Source: an uncultured Planktomarina sp. (GTDB lineage Bacteria > Pseudomonadota > Alphaproteobacteria > Rhodobacterales > Rhodobacteraceae). Taken from it: 64,000 nucleotides of DNA. Below the pieces are notes generated by a model that saw only the letters and a program-made list of their open reading frames with translations, searched no databases and had not been told where the DNA came from. Positions within the stretch are counted from its first letter, which is position 1. Each line of letters opens with the position of its first letter. Positions 9,176 through 19,280 of this stretch are shown piece by piece. Made by a program: the position numbers and the translations under genes. The DNA lies in NCBI GenBank assembly GCA_905182425.1, contig CAJJBP010000007.1, positions 169,067-233,066 of the forward strand. Direction: 5' to 3'.

Positions 9176-10163
9176 CCGTTGGCTTAGCCTCAAAACCCAA
9201 GGTCATTGGGTCAAAGGCATAATGTGCACCACAAAACTGACAATCAGCTGTGACTATATTAGCTGCAGTTGTCATGTGACCAATATCTTTCGCAGAATAA
9301 ATCGACAGGCTTTGCCGTACACGGTCTTCTGAACATGAACACCCAAACTTCACTGGCTGGACATCATAGATTCGCGGAGCTTCCTCATTAAATAAACGCA
9401 AAAGCAAGCGGCTTGGGGAGATCGTCGGCCCAACTAATTCTAACTCTTCAACGGTATCAAGCAAGATGTTTGCCCGGCTCCAGTTTTCAATAGCATCGCC
9501 CAAAAGCATATCCACCGCAGTAAGCAGTCCACCCTCACCTGAGCCCTCAGCAGCCGACACAACATGCGCACCAGCCTTAGGCATGTGCTGAAGCATGATG
9601 CCACCTGCCCGCCAGCCACTATTACCGCTCACCTCCTGTGAGTACCCAAATGCCAAAGAAAAGCGCGTCGGTAGTTGTTCCGATTGCGCAAAATAAGCTT
9701 CAGCACAGGCCGATAATGATCCTCCAGAAATTGGCGTGATGCCTTGATACGGGGTCATGTCCTCACCCTGATCTATCAATATGGCAAAATAACCCTTTCC
9801 AATTTGAGTAAAGCCGTCAGCTTTCAAAGCAATCGCGTCACTGTCGTAGCTTGCATAGGCTCGAATACGAGCAGGGTTGCCCTCATCAATTGGGCCATAA
9901 TAATCTGTAGCTATTAGTCGAATTGGTCCGTCACCTCGGACTTGAAGCGACAACTTCCAGCGCAGCTTCATTGTTTGGCCAATCAAAGCTGTGAGCAGTG
10001 CCATCTCCGCCACAAGAGCTTCAATCACTGGCGGATAATCATGTTGTGCAAGAACTTGATCTAAAAGACCGTCCAGTCGGGCAACCCGCCCACGAATGTC
10101 GGATGCGTCCAATTGAAATGGTAAAACCGTGTCATCCCAGCTAATTTCTTCAGACTGTGTCAT
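9156..10163 (-). CDS. hslO: Hsp33 redox-regulated chaperone
   Basis: Cytoplasmic holdase activated by oxidation. The 335-residue protein has the core domain (YYGPIDEGNPARIRAYASYD region, substrate-binding linker) and, at the C-terminus, the four zinc-binding cysteines as GCSCSED near residue 270 and CQFCG near residue 310. The ATG at 10163 has GGAAAG upstream and matches the family start; the frame continues upstream without homology. The first gene of the hslO-Nudix-CCA operon. Confidence 0.93.
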   Translation of the reverse strand: MTQSEEISWDDTVLPFQLDASDIRGRVARLDGLLDQVLAQHDYPPVIEALVAEMALLTALIGQTMKLRWKLSLQVRGDGPIRLIATDYYGPIDEGNPARIRAYASYDSDAIALKADGFTQIGKGYFAILIDQGEDMTPYQGITPISGGSLSACAEAYFAQSEQLPTRFSLAFGYSQEVSGNSGWRAGGIMLQHMPKAGAHVVSAAEGSGEGGLLTAVDMLLGDAIENWSRANILLDTVEELELVGPTISPSRLLLRLFNEEAPRIYDVQPVKFGCSCSEDRVRQSLSIYSAKDIGHMTTAANIVTADCQFCGAHYAFDPMTLGFEAKPTDADDNS

Positions 10164-10243
10164 TAATTCTTTCCATAGATTGGCCTTGCCATAACTTGTC
10201 CATATAAGCACGTCCAGACGGACACCAACCCTGGTAAAAAAAA

Positions 10244-10705
10244 TTGAAAAGATTTGGCCCCAACCCACGCGAAGATATTAGGTATACACCCCGCCCAGGC
10301 GTCTATGCTATTTTACCCTTTAGGGGGAGAATCCTAGCGACCTTCCAGGGTGGAATTCACAATGAATATCAATTACCTGGCGGCGGCGTGGACCCTGGAG
10401 AACAACCAATTTCAGCACTTCATCGAGAGGTTTTTGAAGAGACTGGTTGGCACATCGCAAAACCTCGGGTTTTCTATAGATTTAAAAGTTACGTTTTTAT
10501 GCCTGATTACAATCTTTGGGCTGAAAAAATCTGCACGATCTACACAGCACAACCAATATACCGCCATTCAGAGCCGCTTGAACTAGATCACAATCCCGTT
10601 GAGCTATCCGTCAAAGACGCTCTTCGGCGCTTGGCCAATGCTGGAGATCGTGATGCCATTTCATATTTTTTTAGAATGCACATGGGCCCATTCAGTAGAA
10701 ATTAA
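10244..10705 (+). CDS. Nudix hydrolase
   Basis: A 153-residue Nudix protein, divergent from hslO. The Nudix box is GGGVDPGEQPISALHREVFEETGW, beginning near residue 45 (shown here as the pattern G-x5-E-x7-REVxEExG). The N-terminus (TPRPGVYAILPFRGRIL) is typical of a Rhodobacteraceae family usually annotated simply as Nudix hydrolase. Start codon is probably TTG at 10244. It converges on ilvA. The substrate is unknown. Confidence 0.85.
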   Translation: MKRFGPNPREDIRYTPRPGVYAILPFRGRILATFQGGIHNEYQLPGGGVDPGEQPISALHREVFEETGWHIAKPRVFYRFKSYVFMPDYNLWAEKICTIYTAQPIYRHSEPLELDHNPVELSVKDALRRLANAGDRDAISYFFRMHMGPFSRN

Positions 10706-10711
10706 TATACC

Positions 10712-11947
10712 CTAAATGATTAAGTCTACCATGGCTTCGTCATCAGTAATGTCACGAATTGACATTCCAGCATTTTCCAAACGCTCTGAGAGGCTCGCAA
10801 AGTTTTCTGGGGCGGTCGTTTCTAAACCCAATAAAACAGTGCCAAAGTTTCGTGCAGACTTTTTCAAATATTCAAAACGCGAAACATCATCATCTGGACC
10901 AAGTAGCCCTAAAAACTCTTTCAGGGCGCCAGGACGTTGAGGTAGCCGCAATATAAAATACTTTTTAACACCCGAATACCTTTGAGCGCGCTCTTTAACT
11001 TCTGGCAAGCGTTCAAAGTCAAAGTTGCCACCTGACGATACACAGACAACTGTTTTACCGGAAATTTCCTCCTTTAAATCCTTTAAGGCATCCAAGGCCA
11101 AAGCACCCGCTGGCTCCAAAACAATGCCCTCTATATTTAACATTTCAAGAATTGTTGTACAAACACGGTCCTCAGAAATGGCCAAAACATGGTCAGCCCG
11201 TATGCCCTTTAATTCTACAAATGTGTGCTTGCCAATACGAGCCACTGCTGCACCATCTACAAATGTATTTACGTTTCCAATTGTTGTTGGTTCATTTGCT
11301 GCGACCGCAGCGGCAAGACTCATTCCACCTGAGGGTTCAACAAAATAAATATCTGTTTCAGGTGCCAGTTCCGCCAAAAGCCGGCGCGCAGACGCTGATA
11401 AACCGCCGCCACCAACGGGCACAACCAAAATGTCCGGTGCACGTCCAAGTTGTTTTAATATTTCATACGTAACTGTTGCCTGACCTTCAATAACATCTTT
11501 ATCATCAAAAGGAGAAAGGAAATGGCCACCTGTTTCTTCGCAATATATCTGACTAGCTCGGAGTGTATCATCAAAATAATCTCCAACCAGACGCACCTCA
11601 ACCCATTTACCTCCAAACATTTTCGTCTTGTAAATTTTTTGCTGTGGCGTTGTTACTGGCATAAAAACTACGCCTTTTTTCTGTAGGTGCCGACACACAA
11701 ACGCCACGCCCTGCGCATGGTTTCCAGCACTAGCACAAACAAAAGTATGCTTATCTTTCTGCTTCCCCATAGCGTTGTAAGCGCCACGTAGCTTATACGA
11801 TCGCACAGGAGACAAATCCTCCCGCTTTAACCAAATTTTAGCACCATAAATGTTCGATAAGTGATCATTAAGCTGCAATGGCGTTTCTGGGAATAGTTCC
11901 CGCATGCGCAGTGTGGCCTCAGCGGCTCTGGAAGTAAAATCAATCAT
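10712..11947 (-). CDS. ilvA: Threonine ammonia-lyase (threonine deaminase)
   Basis: PLP enzyme converting threonine to 2-oxobutanoate, first step of isoleucine synthesis. The 411-residue protein carries the PLP lysine in SYKLRGAYNAM near residue 55, the phosphate-binding loop VGGGGLSAS near 180 and CVSSGGNFDFERL near 310. A single C-terminal ACT-like domain (about residues 325-411, ending FxSLSERLENAGMSIRDITDD) suggests a short regulated form. No attenuator was recognised upstream. Confidence 0.94.
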   Translation of the reverse strand: MIDFTSRAAEATLRMRELFPETPLQLNDHLSNIYGAKIWLKREDLSPVRSYKLRGAYNAMGKQKDKHTFVCASAGNHAQGVAFVCRHLQKKGVVFMPVTTPQQKIYKTKMFGGKWVEVRLVGDYFDDTLRASQIYCEETGGHFLSPFDDKDVIEGQATVTYEILKQLGRAPDILVVPVGGGGLSASARRLLAELAPETDIYFVEPSGGMSLAAAVAANEPTTIGNVNTFVDGAAVARIGKHTFVELKGIRADHVLAISEDRVCTTILEMLNIEGIVLEPAGALALDALKDLKEEISGKTVVCVSSGGNFDFERLPEVKERAQRYSGVKKYFILRLPQRPGALKEFLGLLGPDDDVSRFEYLKKSARNFGTVLLGLETTAPENFASLSERLENAGMSIRDITDDEAMVDLII

Positions 11948-12121
11948 AGTTGATCCTAGTGCCTCAATCCAAATAAATGCGCAAGTTTTACATCAACTCA
12001 CGGTACTCTATGGCCACGCCATAGATTGTTATTAAGACACTTGCATTGAACATCATTACGAACCACTGAACTAGGCCAGATAAAATAAAACCAATTATTG
12101 GAATTAATTGCAGTAAGCCTC

Positions 12122-12174
12122 CAAAAATGCTGATTGCGACACGCAAAAAGCAAAAAATACAGGAAAACCAATAT
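12122..12174. repeat. Intragenic direct repeat, copy A
   Basis: This 53-base stretch matches 12451-12501 with one substitution and two single-base insertions. In the gene's reading direction both copies encode the hydrophobic IGFPVFxxFAFAISIF segment. Copy A carries the two extra bases that break the reading frame. Confidence 0.85.
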
Positions 12175-12450
12175 AATTTTTCGCAATTGGTTTAGTTGCG
12201 GCCCAAACCTCAGACACCCCAAAGCGCCCGTCAATCGCGCGGGACGGAAGACCCAGAGAAATGCGAATGCCACATGACAAAAGGTACGGCAGCAGAGGAA
12301 TATAAACAACCAATCCAAATCCATAAGTCATAAAGCTGAGCACAGCTATGGCTAAAAAAACAATACAAAAAACTCTAAATAAATTAAAAATGTCTATCTT
12401 AACTTGCACACTATGCCGTTTTGGTAAAAACCCGTTTGGGCGCTCCTCTT

Positions 12451-12501
12451 CAAAAATGCTGATTGCGAACGCAAAAAGCAAAAAGACAGGAAAACCAATA
12501 T
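12451..12501. repeat. Intragenic direct repeat, copy B
   Basis: The 51-base partner of 12122-12174, about 330 bases away in the same gene and the same orientation. This copy is in frame (NIGFPVFLLFAFAISIF). The bases flanking the two copies are unrelated, so the similarity ends sharply on both sides. Confidence 0.85.
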
Positions 12502-12818
12502 TACTGTCAAAAACCATCATAACCAAATGAGTTTCAGTGAGGATGTCAAAGCCTTCTAGAAAATAAGCTGCCCCTCCAAGCAACACCAGGACGAAAGCAA
12601 TTGCGATTGTAGTACAAATAATAGGGAAAGGGACACTTTTACGGCACTTCTTAAATTATTCCATAGCATTTTCCTTGCATGTCTAAAAATTTTTGTAGCC
12701 ATAATTATTTTGCAACAAAATTATGCTAATAAGTCTATTAGCACCTAACTTGATTCACAAGAAAAAACCGGGTACGTGCCGGCAGAATATACTTCAGAAA
12801 ACGCAGATTGGAGCCGAC

Positions 12819-14036
12819 ATGTCCGCGCCGAAAAAAGTTGTTCTCGCCTACTCAGGTGGTCTTGATACATCGATCATTCTCAAGTGGTTACAAATCGAAT
12901 ATGGGTGTGAGGTTATAACCTTTACGGCAGACTTGGGACAGGGTGAGGAACTAGAGCCAGCAAGGGCTAAAGCTGAAATGATGGGGGCCACCTCAATCTA
13001 TATTGAAGATGTTAAGGAAGAGTTTGTACGCGACTTCGTATTCCCAATGTTCCGGGCAAATGCTGTGTATGAGGGACTTTATTTACTTGGCACGTCCATT
13101 GCTCGCCCTCTAATCTCAAAACGATTAGTCGAAATAGCCGCGCTTGAAGGCGCCGACGCTGTAGCGCATGGTGCAACTGGTAAGGGCAATGACCAGGTAC
13201 GGTTTGAATTAGCCGCTTATGCACTTAACCCTGACATCAAAGTGATTGCACCATGGCGTGAGTGGGACCTATCCAGCCGCACTAAATTGATCAGCTTTGC
13301 GGAGAAGCATCAAATACCAATTGCAACTGACAAGCGCGGCGAAGCGCCATTTAGTGTTGATGCTAATCTGCTGCATACTTCATCTGAGGGCAAAGTACTT
13401 GAAGATCCAGCCGTTACTGCGCCAGAATATGTCTATCAACGGACCGTTAGTCCTGAAAGCGCGCCTGACACCCCCGAGCATATTGAAATTTGTTTTGATG
13501 CTGGAGACCCAGTCTCCATCAACGGTGAGGCGATGTCACCTGCTAAAATACTCACTAAGCTGAACGAGTTAGGTGGTAAGCACGGTATCGGCCGCCTTGA
13601 CCTTGTTGAGGGTAGATTTGTTGGAATGAAATCAAGGGGAATTTACGAGACTCCTGGTGGAACGTTGCTATTGGAAGCACACAGGGGAATTGAGTCTATC
13701 ACGCTCGACCGCGGCGCAGCACATCTAAAAGATGAGTTGATGCCAAAGTATGCAGAGCTAATTTATAATGGTTTTTGGTTCAGCCCTGAGCGCGAGATGC
13801 TACAAGCGATGATTGATAAATCTCAGGAGCATGTAACAGGAACTGTTCGCCTTAAACTTTATAAAGGTTCTGCAAAAACAGTGGGACGTTGGTCGGACCA
13901 CAGTCTTTATTCAGAAGCACACGTGACCTTTGAAGACGATGCAGGTGCTTACGACCAAAAAGATGCAGCGGGTTTCATCCAGCTTAACGCTCTACGCTTA
14001 AAGCTTTTGGCTGCGCGCAAAAACCGACTGGGTTGA
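12819..14036 (+). CDS. argG: Argininosuccinate synthase
   Basis: Joins citrulline and aspartate, with ATP, in arginine synthesis. The 405-residue product has the ATP-binding P-loop [11 protein letters not shown] at residues 8-18, the [13 protein letters not shown] motif near 120 and [12 protein letters not shown] near 320. The ATG at 12819 has GGAG upstream; the frame extends to 12723 but the added residues are not family-like. The gene is intact, unlike its divergent neighbour. A short hairpin (CGCTT/AAGCG) follows the stop but lacks a T run. Confidence 0.97.
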   Translation: MSAPKKVVLAYSGGLDTSIILKWLQIEYGCEVITFTADLGQGEELEPARAKAEMMGATSIYIEDVKEEFVRDFVFPMFRANAVYEGLYLLGTSIARPLISKRLVEIAALEGADAVAHGATGKGNDQVRFELAAYALNPDIKVIAPWREWDLSSRTKLISFAEKHQIPIATDKRGEAPFSVDANLLHTSSEGKVLEDPAVTAPEYVYQRTVSPESAPDTPEHIEICFDAGDPVSINGEAMSPAKILTKLNELGGKHGIGRLDLVEGRFVGMKSRGIYETPGGTLLLEAHRGIESITLDRGAAHLKDELMPKYAELIYNGFWFSPEREMLQAMIDKSQEHVTGTVRLKLYKGSAKTVGRWSDHSLYSEAHVTFEDDAGAYDQKDAAGFIQLNALRLKLLAARKNRLG

Positions 14037-14146
14037 GCGCTTAAGTAAGCGTAAAACCCGGATCAAAAATTGTTTCTAGCGCTTCAATAACCTCAAATAA
14101 CTCAATTTTCTTTTTATAATCGTTATTTTTTCTGAGCCCCTACTAC

Positions 14147-14869
14147 CTAAAATCTCAGCTTTAATTCAGAAAGCTGGGCGTATATTTCCATGGCAGGCCT
14201 CAATACTTCATCAAATTCAACGGCTAGAGTCGGAACTGGTCCAGAGATTGACCCAAACTCTGTAGACTTGTGAACAGCGTCATACCAATGCGGCGCCCAA
14301 ACTCCGTCTTCTTGCCTAGCACCAGATGGCCAATTTAACATTCGAGAATCAAACTCAATACCCAGCACGGCACACAAAGCGCTCAACGCAACTTTAGGTT
14401 GCTCCAGAATATCGTCACTATCAATAACAATGGGCGGTGTTCTACATACTGTTAAACAATGTTCAAAAATACGCTTCTGCTGCGCAAATCCAAGGTCATC
14501 AAGAGTTAAGCGTCCACGTTTTTTTGCGTAGCTTGCAATCACTCTGGCGGGGTGTCGGATCAAGAAAACGTTTTCCTGTTGTGCAATCCAGTCAAGAGAG
14601 AACTCTGGTAGCATGTGATGCGTCATTAGCTTTTGATACCAAATTGTAAAACCATTCAACGGTTCTTTTGTTAGACCAGCACTAATCAAGTCAGGGTCCC
14701 ACGGTTGGCTGTTTAAAATTTCTTCATTCATCGGGTGAACAACCCCCGAATAATGCAAGTAAGCAGCATAATACGGCTCATCAACAATTGTGGTATCTAT
14801 TCGGTTTCCAAATGAATACATCATCGAAGTCGAAAGGTTGCGCGGTCCTGACCACATCGAAATTCTCAT
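14147..14869 (-). CDS. Sulfotransferase-like protein
   Basis: A 240-residue P-loop protein of the sulfotransferase superfamily. The N-terminal ISMWSGPRNLSTSMMYSF matches the 5'-phosphosulfate loop region of PAPS-dependent enzymes, and FLIRHPARVIASYAKK near residue 105 resembles the 3'-phosphate-binding strand and serine. It overlaps the downstream end of the class IV aminotransferase gene by 4 bases, a pair also seen in other Rhodobacterales. A role in amino-acid or metabolite modification is inferred only from this coupling; the acceptor is unknown. Confidence 0.72.
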   Translation of the reverse strand: MRISMWSGPRNLSTSMMYSFGNRIDTTIVDEPYYAAYLHYSGVVHPMNEEILNSQPWDPDLISAGLTKEPLNGFTIWYQKLMTHHMLPEFSLDWIAQQENVFLIRHPARVIASYAKKRGRLTLDDLGFAQQKRIFEHCLTVCRTPPIVIDSDDILEQPKVALSALCAVLGIEFDSRMLNWPSGARQEDGVWAPHWYDAVHKSTEFGSISGPVPTLAVEFDEVLRPAMEIYAQLSELKLRF

Positions 14870-15774
14870 TCTGTCAACTTCTTAATCAGGTTCTTGTATA
14901 ACCCCCTCAGACGATTTGTAACTGGACCCATTTCACCATCACCAATGGGCCGGCCGTCGATATCAATAACAGGTGTTTGGGCGCCAAACGTACCCGTTAA
15001 AAAAGCCTCTTCGGCGCCGTAAGTATCGACCAAGCTAAAATTGCGCTCATAAACAGGGATTTCACTTTCTCGACACAGATCAATCACTTTTTGCCGGGTT
15101 ATGCCATTCATGCAGTAGTCACCAGTGCTTGTCCAAACAGCGCCTTTACGCACGATAAAGAAGTTGCAAGCGTTAGTTGTGTTAACAAAGCCATGCGTGT
15201 CCAGCATCAAAGCTTCATCCGCACCGGCTTTTTCAGCAGCAATGCAGGCTAAAATACAATTTAGTTTTGAGTGGGAATTTAGCTTTGGGTCTTGCGTCAT
15301 TGGCAAGCCACGCAAATGAGGCACTGTTGATAGGCGGATGCCGCGTGGGTGGCTAGGGGTTGAGTGCTCCATAATGATCGTGAATGTTGGACCAGATTGT
15401 GACAAACTTGGGTGTTGGAATGGGCGAACCTTAACTCCGCGCGTTACCATGAGACGAGCGTGAGCATCAGTATGCATGTTATTTGCCGCCTGCGTATCCA
15501 GAAGAGCTTTAACCACACCAGTCCGGTCCAAACGTAAATCAATGTCTACAGCCCTAGCGGCTTCAAACAATCGATCCATATGCTCATCTAGAAAAGCCCA
15601 CGTTCCGTTATAGAGCCGTAGCCCCTCCCAAACCCCATCACCCAACATAAAACCACTATCATAAACGCTTACAACAGCCAGTTCCTTTGGCACTATTGTA
15701 CCATTTAAATATATTTTAATGTTCTCATTTCGAGCATCTTCTGCGGCTTGATGGGTTGTTACATAATCTGACAT
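14866..15774 (-). CDS. Class IV aminotransferase (branched-chain / D-amino-acid type)
   Basis: PLP-dependent fold-type IV enzyme of 302 residues. Recognisable elements are IYLNGTIVPKELAVVSVYD at the start, GFMLGDGVWEGLRLYNG near residue 45, the Schiff-base lysine probably in LNSHSKLNCILA near 170, and the cofactor-phosphate region DEALMLDTHGFVNTTNACNFF near 190. The family covers branched-chain aminotransferases, D-amino-acid aminotransferases and aminodeoxychorismate lyases, and sequence alone does not decide; branched-chain aminotransferase-like is the usual annotation. First gene of a pair with the sulfotransferase-like gene. Confidence 0.88.
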   Translation of the reverse strand: MSDYVTTHQAAEDARNENIKIYLNGTIVPKELAVVSVYDSGFMLGDGVWEGLRLYNGTWAFLDEHMDRLFEAARAVDIDLRLDRTGVVKALLDTQAANNMHTDAHARLMVTRGVKVRPFQHPSLSQSGPTFTIIMEHSTPSHPRGIRLSTVPHLRGLPMTQDPKLNSHSKLNCILACIAAEKAGADEALMLDTHGFVNTTNACNFFIVRKGAVWTSTGDYCMNGITRQKVIDLCRESEIPVYERNFSLVDTYGAEEAFLTGTFGAQTPVIDIDGRPIGDGEMGPVTNRLRGLYKNLIKKLTE

Positions 15775-16045
15775 GAATCAAACCGTAGGCTGAACAACAA
15801 TCAACGCCAAGGGGTAAAGTGCTACTTGCGCCATCAAAGAATGTTTTGTTTTTCTACTTTGCCTAGAAAATATTTGCGGGTGCATCTGAGATGTCCCATA
15901 GTCGGAAACATTATTTGGGCTTTAGCTTTATCATCATCCACTTTGACACATTATGACAATCTAAGGCCTACAAGGAATATTTGAAAATTGCAGACCTACC
16001 TGTTGGGTCACATAGCTTTGGAAACTTCCCACCTTATAAAAACCT

Positions 16046-16921
16046 CTAAGGCTTAAAGGCCAAAACTTCCGCCAGAGTGGGAATTGAATCTGCTGTCCCT
16101 GGTCGTGTGACCTGTAAGGCGGAGGCTTTATTGGCTATTTTCAAGGCTTTTTTTGGACCGTCACCTTGCGAAAGCCTGCCAACGAAGTAGCCACAAAAAG
16201 TATCACCCGCGCCAGTTGTATCGACAACATTGACCGAATGGCCCTCAACGACCGACACAGTTTTAGATACAAAGTCATGGTAAGCAGCCCCTTGGGCTCC
16301 GTATGTGATGAGCATTGCTCCCACACCTAGATCTTCGAAATTTATAAGGTCTCGCGCTTCGATGAGCGAAGCTGCCTCATGCTCATTCACACATAAGATA
16401 TCAACGCAGTCGATAACCGAAGCCACCACATCAGCATCAAACGGAGCGGCGGAGTAAACTACGCTCGCCCCCTTAGTTTTAGCAAGGGCTGCAGCCATAC
16501 GTTGCTGGGATGTTTCATTTTGCAACACCAGCCAATCTTGTGGGCCAATCTCACTCAGCCGGCTAGAGACCATATCTGAACTGATTGTAATATTTGTTCC
16601 TGGGAAAAGGGTAATTGCGTTTTCACCATCTGGGGCGATGCTGATAATCCCGTGACCCGACGCGCCATCAAGTTGCGCAACGCCCGAGGTGTTAACACCC
16701 AAACTGCGCAGTCGTGCTGTAAGCCATGCACCATCTTCACCAACTGCACCAATATGTAAAACCTCAGCACCCGACATTCTGATCGCAACAGACTGGTTTG
16801 CACCCTTGCCTCCCAATCCTTTTTCAAGGTGGGTTGCTGCCAATGTTTCTCCAGGTGCTGGAATGTGTGGGACCTGATATAGATAATCAGCGTTAATTGA
16901 GCCCAAGTTATAGACGGTCAT
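16046..16921 (-). CDS. rbsK: Ribokinase / PfkB-family carbohydrate kinase
   Basis: Phosphorylates a sugar, most likely ribose, using ATP. The 291-residue protein has the N-terminal motif GGKGANQSVAI near residue 37 and the C-terminal PfkB motif DTTGAGDTFCGYF near 235, including the catalytic aspartate. Length and motifs match ribokinase. The start overlaps the end of maeB by 4 bases, so it is in an operon with malic enzyme. No ribose transporter lies nearby, which leaves the physiological substrate open. Confidence 0.85.
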   Translation of the reverse strand: MTVYNLGSINADYLYQVPHIPAPGETLAATHLEKGLGGKGANQSVAIRMSGAEVLHIGAVGEDGAWLTARLRSLGVNTSGVAQLDGASGHGIISIAPDGENAITLFPGTNITISSDMVSSRLSEIGPQDWLVLQNETSQQRMAAALAKTKGASVVYSAAPFDADVVASVIDCVDILCVNEHEAASLIEARDLINFEDLGVGAMLITYGAQGAAYHDFVSKTVSVVEGHSVNVVDTTGAGDTFCGYFVGRLSQGDGPKKALKIANKASALQVTRPGTADSIPTLAEVLAFKP

Positions 16922-19173
16922 CGAATATTACAGGCGGCAATAACAGCCATGTTCAGAATATCACTCACGGAAGATACCGTCGAGCAAATTTGTATTGGCT
17001 TATCGATCCCAGTTAAGATTGGCCCAATTACAGTTGCTCCACCCATTTCCTGCATTAACTTAACAGAGATAGATGCAGAGTGCCGTGCTGGCACAACTAG
17101 AACGTTTGCCGGTCCAGTAAGACGACTGAATGGATATTTTTTCATTTCCTCAACATTCAAGGCAACATCAACGGCCATTTCGCCCTCATATTCGAAGTCA
17201 ACACCACGCTTTTGTAGTATCTGGGGTGCAATGCGCATTTTTTCAGCCCGCTCAGAAATAGGATATCCGAAAGTCGAAAAACTGACGAAGGCAACACGTG
17301 GATCAAGGCCTAGGGCGCGAGCAACGCCCGCCCCACGCTCTGCAATATCAGCCAAGTCGTTTTCATCAGGCCACTCATGCACCAGAGTATCTGCAATCAG
17401 GACGATTTTACCTTTTGACAATAATGCCGTCACACCAACGGCACCATCGTGTGGGCCAACATCATAAACATGGTTAATCAAATCTAAAACATGGGCAGAT
17501 TTACGCGTCACACCTGTGACTAACCCATCTCCATGACCGTGAGCCAACATAAGAGATCCAAAGACGTGACGATCCCGAGCCGCTAGGCGATGCACGTCTG
17601 TCTGATCAAAACCCTTGCGATGCAAGCGTTTGTACAGATACTCTTTATATGTATCCAAATGCTCAGTCTTGGCGGCATTCACAATCTGAAGCTCTCCGAC
17701 AGCATCGCCGAGACCCGCAACTTTAAGCTGAGCGTGGATATCAGCCTCACGGCCAACAACAATAGACTGACCAAAACCCTGCCGTTGATATTGAACAGCC
17801 GCACGCAAAACGCGCTCATCATGGCCTTCAGAGAAAATCATACGTGCTTGAGATGATCTTGCGCGGGCATTTATGCCACGCAGTATGCTGGCTGTGGGGT
17901 CCATGCGAGTTTTCAAAGACAGCTCATAGCCATCCATATCCACAATTGGACGTCGCGCCACACCTGTGTCCATGCCGACACGCGCAACGGCGGGTGGAAT
18001 GCGGTAAATCAAACGTGGATCAAACGGTGTGGGAATGATATAATCGCGACCAAAGCTTAACTTAGTACCATAGGCCAGTGCCACTTCCTCTGGAACCTCT
18101 TCCCGCGCCAAAGCCGCCAATGCTCTTGCACAAGCAATTTTCATCTCATCATTGATAGCACGCGCGTGAATATCTAATGCACCACGAAACAGGTATGGAA
18201 AACCCAAAACATTGTTTACCTGGTTCGGATAGTCAGAACGGCCTGTGGCCACAATGGCATCAGGGCGCACCTCTTGTGCCTCTTCTGGAGTGATCTCTGG
18301 ATCAGGGTTCGCCATTGCAAATATAACGGGATTATCAGCCATAGCCATAACCATCTTTTGTGTCACTGCGCCCTTAACCGAAACTCCAAGAAATACGTCT
18401 GCTCCAACCATAGCTTCTTCAAGGCTGCGTAATTCGGTAGTAATTGCATGCGCAGACTTCCACTGGTTCATACCCTCTGTACGACCCTGATATATTACAC
18501 CCTTTGTGTCACAGACCACACAATTATTATGATTGGCACCCATAGCCTTAAGTAGCTCAACACACGCTATTCCAGCAGCACCTGCCCCATTGAGAACAAT
18601 TTTTACGTCTTGGATCTTCTTTCCTGACAGATGCAGAGCGTTGATCAGACCTGCGGCGCAGATTACTGCAGTACCGTGTTGATCGTCGTGGAACACAGGA
18701 ATATCCATGCGCTCTTTAAGCGCCTGCTCAATTATGAAGCACTCCGGTGCTTTTATATCTTCAAGGTTGATCCCACCAAAAGTTGGCCCCATTAGCTCAA
18801 CCGCTTTAATAAACTCGTCTGGATCCTCGGTATCAAGTTCAATATCTATTGAATTCACGTCTGCAAAGCGTTTGAATAAAACGGCCTTACCCTCCATGAC
18901 AGGCTTACTACCTAAAGCCCCCAAATTTCCTAATCCCAAAACGGCCGTACCATTCGAAATTACTGCAACAAGATTACCTTTGTTTGTATAATCATAAGCA
19001 AGCTCAGGGTTCGCAGCTATCCGCTCACATGGGACTGCCACGCCCGGCGAATACGCAAGAGATAAATCACGTTGCGTTGTCATAGGCACTGTCGCGGTAA
19101 TTTCGAATTTACCAGGAGTTGGTTCCATGTGGAAAGCAAGCGCGTCTTCATCAGTTACTTTATTCTTAGCCAT
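16918..19173 (-). CDS. maeB: NADP-dependent malic enzyme with phosphotransacetylase-like domain
   Basis: Oxidative decarboxylation of malate to pyruvate. The 751-residue protein has an N-terminal malic-enzyme half (DLSLAYSPGVAVPCE; FHDDQHGTAVICAAG; NGAGAAGIACVELL for NADP) up to about residue 430, and a C-terminal half similar to phosphate acetyltransferase (EGHDERVLRAA; FSTFGYPISERAEKM). In studied MaeB proteins the second half is regulatory and lacks transacetylase activity. Divergent from mutS, an arrangement common in Rhodobacterales. Confidence 0.95.
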   Translation of the reverse strand: MAKNKVTDEDALAFHMEPTPGKFEITATVPMTTQRDLSLAYSPGVAVPCERIAANPELAYDYTNKGNLVAVISNGTAVLGLGNLGALGSKPVMEGKAVLFKRFADVNSIDIELDTEDPDEFIKAVELMGPTFGGINLEDIKAPECFIIEQALKERMDIPVFHDDQHGTAVICAAGLINALHLSGKKIQDVKIVLNGAGAAGIACVELLKAMGANHNNCVVCDTKGVIYQGRTEGMNQWKSAHAITTELRSLEEAMVGADVFLGVSVKGAVTQKMVMAMADNPVIFAMANPDPEITPEEAQEVRPDAIVATGRSDYPNQVNNVLGFPYLFRGALDIHARAINDEMKIACARALAALAREEVPEEVALAYGTKLSFGRDYIIPTPFDPRLIYRIPPAVARVGMDTGVARRPIVDMDGYELSLKTRMDPTASILRGINARARSSQARMIFSEGHDERVLRAAVQYQRQGFGQSIVVGREADIHAQLKVAGLGDAVGELQIVNAAKTEHLDTYKEYLYKRLHRKGFDQTDVHRLAARDRHVFGSLMLAHGHGDGLVTGVTRKSAHVLDLINHVYDVGPHDGAVGVTALLSKGKIVLIADTLVHEWPDENDLADIAERGAGVARALGLDPRVAFVSFSTFGYPISERAEKMRIAPQILQKRGVDFEYEGEMAVDVALNVEEMKKYPFSRLTGPANVLVVPARHSASISVKLMQEMGGATVIGPILTGIDKPIQICSTVSSVSDILNMAVIAACNIR

Positions 19174-19280
19174 GTTAACGCTCCTATTTGAAATTTCTTT
19201 CTACTCTGCGAACAAAGCAACGACAACAGCTTCCTTTTACTGCTCGCGTTGCTTAAACTTGGCGTAAAGTGGAGTTTCCT

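Larger units (their letters stand above)
11988..12669 (-). pseudogene. Frameshifted membrane protein, conserved hypothetical
   Basis: Three reading-frame segments join into one membrane protein of about 226 residues if three indels are corrected: one missing base near 12630 and two extra bases between about 12143 and 12160. The start would be the ATG at 12669, just after AAGGAAA. Roughly six hydrophobic segments are visible, and the protein ends with LIPIIGFILSGLVQWFVMMF followed by ASVLITIYGVAIEYREL. The two extra bases are directly evident because a nearly identical 51-base stretch occurs upstream in the same gene without them. Family unknown. It is divergent from argG. Either a real pseudogene or sequence error. 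Confidence 0.55.

Noticed and set aside
11998..12324. A separate 108-residue gene on the minus strand
   Set aside because: It is an out-of-frame reading of the frameshifted membrane-protein gene; the neighbouring frame gives the natural C-terminus.
14037..14146. Terminator after argG
   Set aside because: A short CGCTT/AAGCG hairpin exists but is weak and lacks a T run.
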